Below are positions 62,560 to 64,000 of a stretch of 64,000 bases of DNA, in pieces (within the stretch, counting starts at the first letter, position 1; each line of letters starts with the position of its first letter). The position numbers and the translations under genes were made by a program. Source of the DNA: Lactuca virosa (lineage: Eukaryota; Streptophyta; Magnoliopsida; Asterales; Asteraceae); the NCBI GenBank assembly GCA_928212115.1, contig CAKMRJ010005745.1, forward strand, positions 214,005,499-214,069,498, given 5' to 3'. The notes under the pieces are model-generated. The model saw only the letters and a program-made list of their open reading frames with translations. It was not told the origin of the DNA and made no database searches.

Positions 62560-64000
62560 ATAGGATCCTCAATGCTTGAACAAGTCGAACATGATCTTAT
62601 AAAGTTCCTCATATCCAGAAGCAAGAGATTTGCATGGAAGAATGAGGACATGACAGGTATTGATAAAAGCATAATAACCCATAAACTTAACATTGATCCA
62701 TCTTTCAGGCCGGTACACCAAAAGAGAAGGAAATTTGCACCAGAAAGAAACCAAGTTATACAAGAAGAAGTAGAAAAACTTCTCAAAACTAGGATGATCA
62801 AGGAGGTGAAATTCCCAAGACGGCTAGCTAATGTGGACGTGGTACAAAAGAAGAATGGTAAATAGAGAGTGTGTGTAGATTACACAAATCTTAACAAGTC
62901 TTGTCCCAAGAATCCTTTCCCTCTACCACACATAGACTTCATGATAGACACGACAACGGGGTCATGAATTACTAACATTCATGGATGCATCAGCAGGATT
63001 CCAACAAATCCAGATGGAACCCTCTGACCAAGAGGACATGAAGTTTAAAACTCTAACAGGGTATCTACTGTTATACTGCCATGCCATTTGGTCTTAAAAA
63101 TGTAGGTGCAACATACCAAATACTAGTCAACAAGATGTTCAAAGAGAAACCGGGGGACACCATGGAAGTCTACATCGATGACATGGTCGTCAAGTCCAAA
63201 AACGATGAGGATCACCTCAAGGATCTCGAAGAAGCCTTCAACATCCTGGATCAATATAACATGAAGCCGAATCCCTCCAAATGCCACTTTGGCATGAGAT
63301 CAGGAAAGTTCCTGGGATACATGGTAACCAAAAAGGAATCTAAGTAGGCCCGAAACAAATCAAGGCCATCCTTGATCTAAGATCACCATCCTCGACAAAA
63401 GATATTCAGAGACTAACAGGAAGAATGGCAGCCCTAAACAGGTTCATATCAAGATCCTCAGAAAGATGCAAGTCTTTCTACGACATCTTGAAGAAGAACA
63501 AAAGATATGAATGGACCCGGGAAGATGAAGATGCTTTTCAGTAATTTAAAAGATATGTAAGTCCACCACCCCTATTGGTAAAACCATTAGACGGGGGACC
63601 ACTCCTTTCTCTACCTCTCAGTATCCGCAAATGTGGTGAATGCGATATTAGCTAAAGATCTTAATGGGGACCAACATCCCATCTACTATGTAAGTAAAAG
63701 TTTACTGGATCCTGATACCAGGTACTCCCACCATGAAAAACTTATACTTGCATTAGTAACTGTTTCTACTAAATTAAGACATTACTTTGAAACACACCCT
63801 ATAACTGTAAAAACTAACTATCCCATTAAGAATGTTATGAGAAAACCAAAAATGTTAGGAAGGATGGCAAAGTGGTCGGTGAAGTTATGCATATATGACA
63901 TTAAGTATGAGCCAAGATCAGCGATACAGTCTCAAGCATTGGCAGACTTTGTGGCCGACTTTAGTGATGATCTAAGAGCAGAAGTTGAAATAGAATCCAA
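62560..64000 (+). pseudogene. Reverse transcriptase and RNase H of element C, cut by the window
   Basis: Motifs PSFRPVHQKRRKFAPERNQ, LNKSCPKNPFPLPHIDFM, MPFGLKNVGATYQ and MEVYIDDMVVKSK (YIDD intact near 63168) are present. The RNase H part (AILAKDLNGDQHPIYYVSKSLL near 63650-63715, ALADFVADFSDD near 63940) continues to the window edge. Stops near 62862 and 63345 and small shifts break the frame. Confidence 0.85.

Larger units (their letters stand above)
59585..64000 (+). mobile_element. Ty3/Gypsy TAT-type LTR retrotransposon C, 5' part
   Basis: Begins TGTTAGGGCCAGGATCC like element B and runs off the window in the RNase H region. It has LTR, primer-binding site, gag, protease and reverse transcriptase in the same order as B. 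Stops and frameshifts are present, but some active-site motifs lost in B are kept. Confidence 0.92.

Overview
The window is plant nuclear DNA that consists almost entirely of nested transposable elements. It is AT-rich, with long (TA)n runs, LTR retrotransposons of both the Copia and Ty3/Gypsy superfamilies, Mutator-like DNA transposons and GT-AG introns. The repeated palindrome CAACTCGCCGAGTTG in one LTR reminds me of lettuce (Asteraceae), but that species guess rests on memory and is weak. I found no ordinary host gene, tRNA, rRNA or CRISPR array.

Layout. 1-2936: AT-rich intergenic DNA with a (TA)n run and a possible CACTA-type terminus near 1931. 2937-25591: Ty3/Gypsy element A on the minus strand (LTRs about 2.15 kb, TSD gagtc/gattc). 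One Copia element (E1, 6956-13734, TSD catcc) lies in its interior and another (E2, 17137-24881, TSD gatct/gattt) lies in one of its LTRs. 25592-29815: AT-rich DNA with an LTR-like remnant. 29816-31256: a foldback element with an exact 9-bp TSD, holding a second palindromic element. 31616-36659: a Mutator-like element (MULE) with about 195-bp TIRs and an exact 9-bp TSD. It carries a four-exon transposase gene broken by three stop codons and, convergently, a small intact two-exon gene with a GRF-type zinc finger. 37870 to about 51083: Ty3/Gypsy TAT-type element B on the plus strand, interrupted by three solo LTRs (37879-40068, 45131-45886, 49293-50070) and carrying an antisense, intron-containing gene downstream of pol. 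51167-58893: Copia element D on the minus strand (TSD gtaag), nearly complete but frameshifted. 59585-64000: the 5' part of a second TAT element, C, cut by the window edge.

How the parts relate. D, E1 and E2 share leader and 3' regions. D keeps a recognisable gag-pol. E1 and E2 keep a shortened gag and the same badly decayed pol, so they look like copies of a non-autonomous lineage. B and C are sister TAT elements; B has a mutated reverse transcriptase active site and C keeps the catalytic pair.

The most unusual signal is in the Copia leaders. Three elements carry a pair of 36-nt hairpins with nearly constant loops centred on GGTTAACC. The two stems of each pair have different sequences but each is self-complementary, and several differences between elements keep pairing, some as G-U on the transcribed strand. 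Two further leader hairpins also show matched changes. This suggests a conserved structured RNA, possibly for genome dimerisation or packaging. Other notable items are the hidden GRF gene, the antisense TAT gene whose frame stays open across a solo-LTR insertion, and a filler-DNA junction that removed the primer-binding site of E1.
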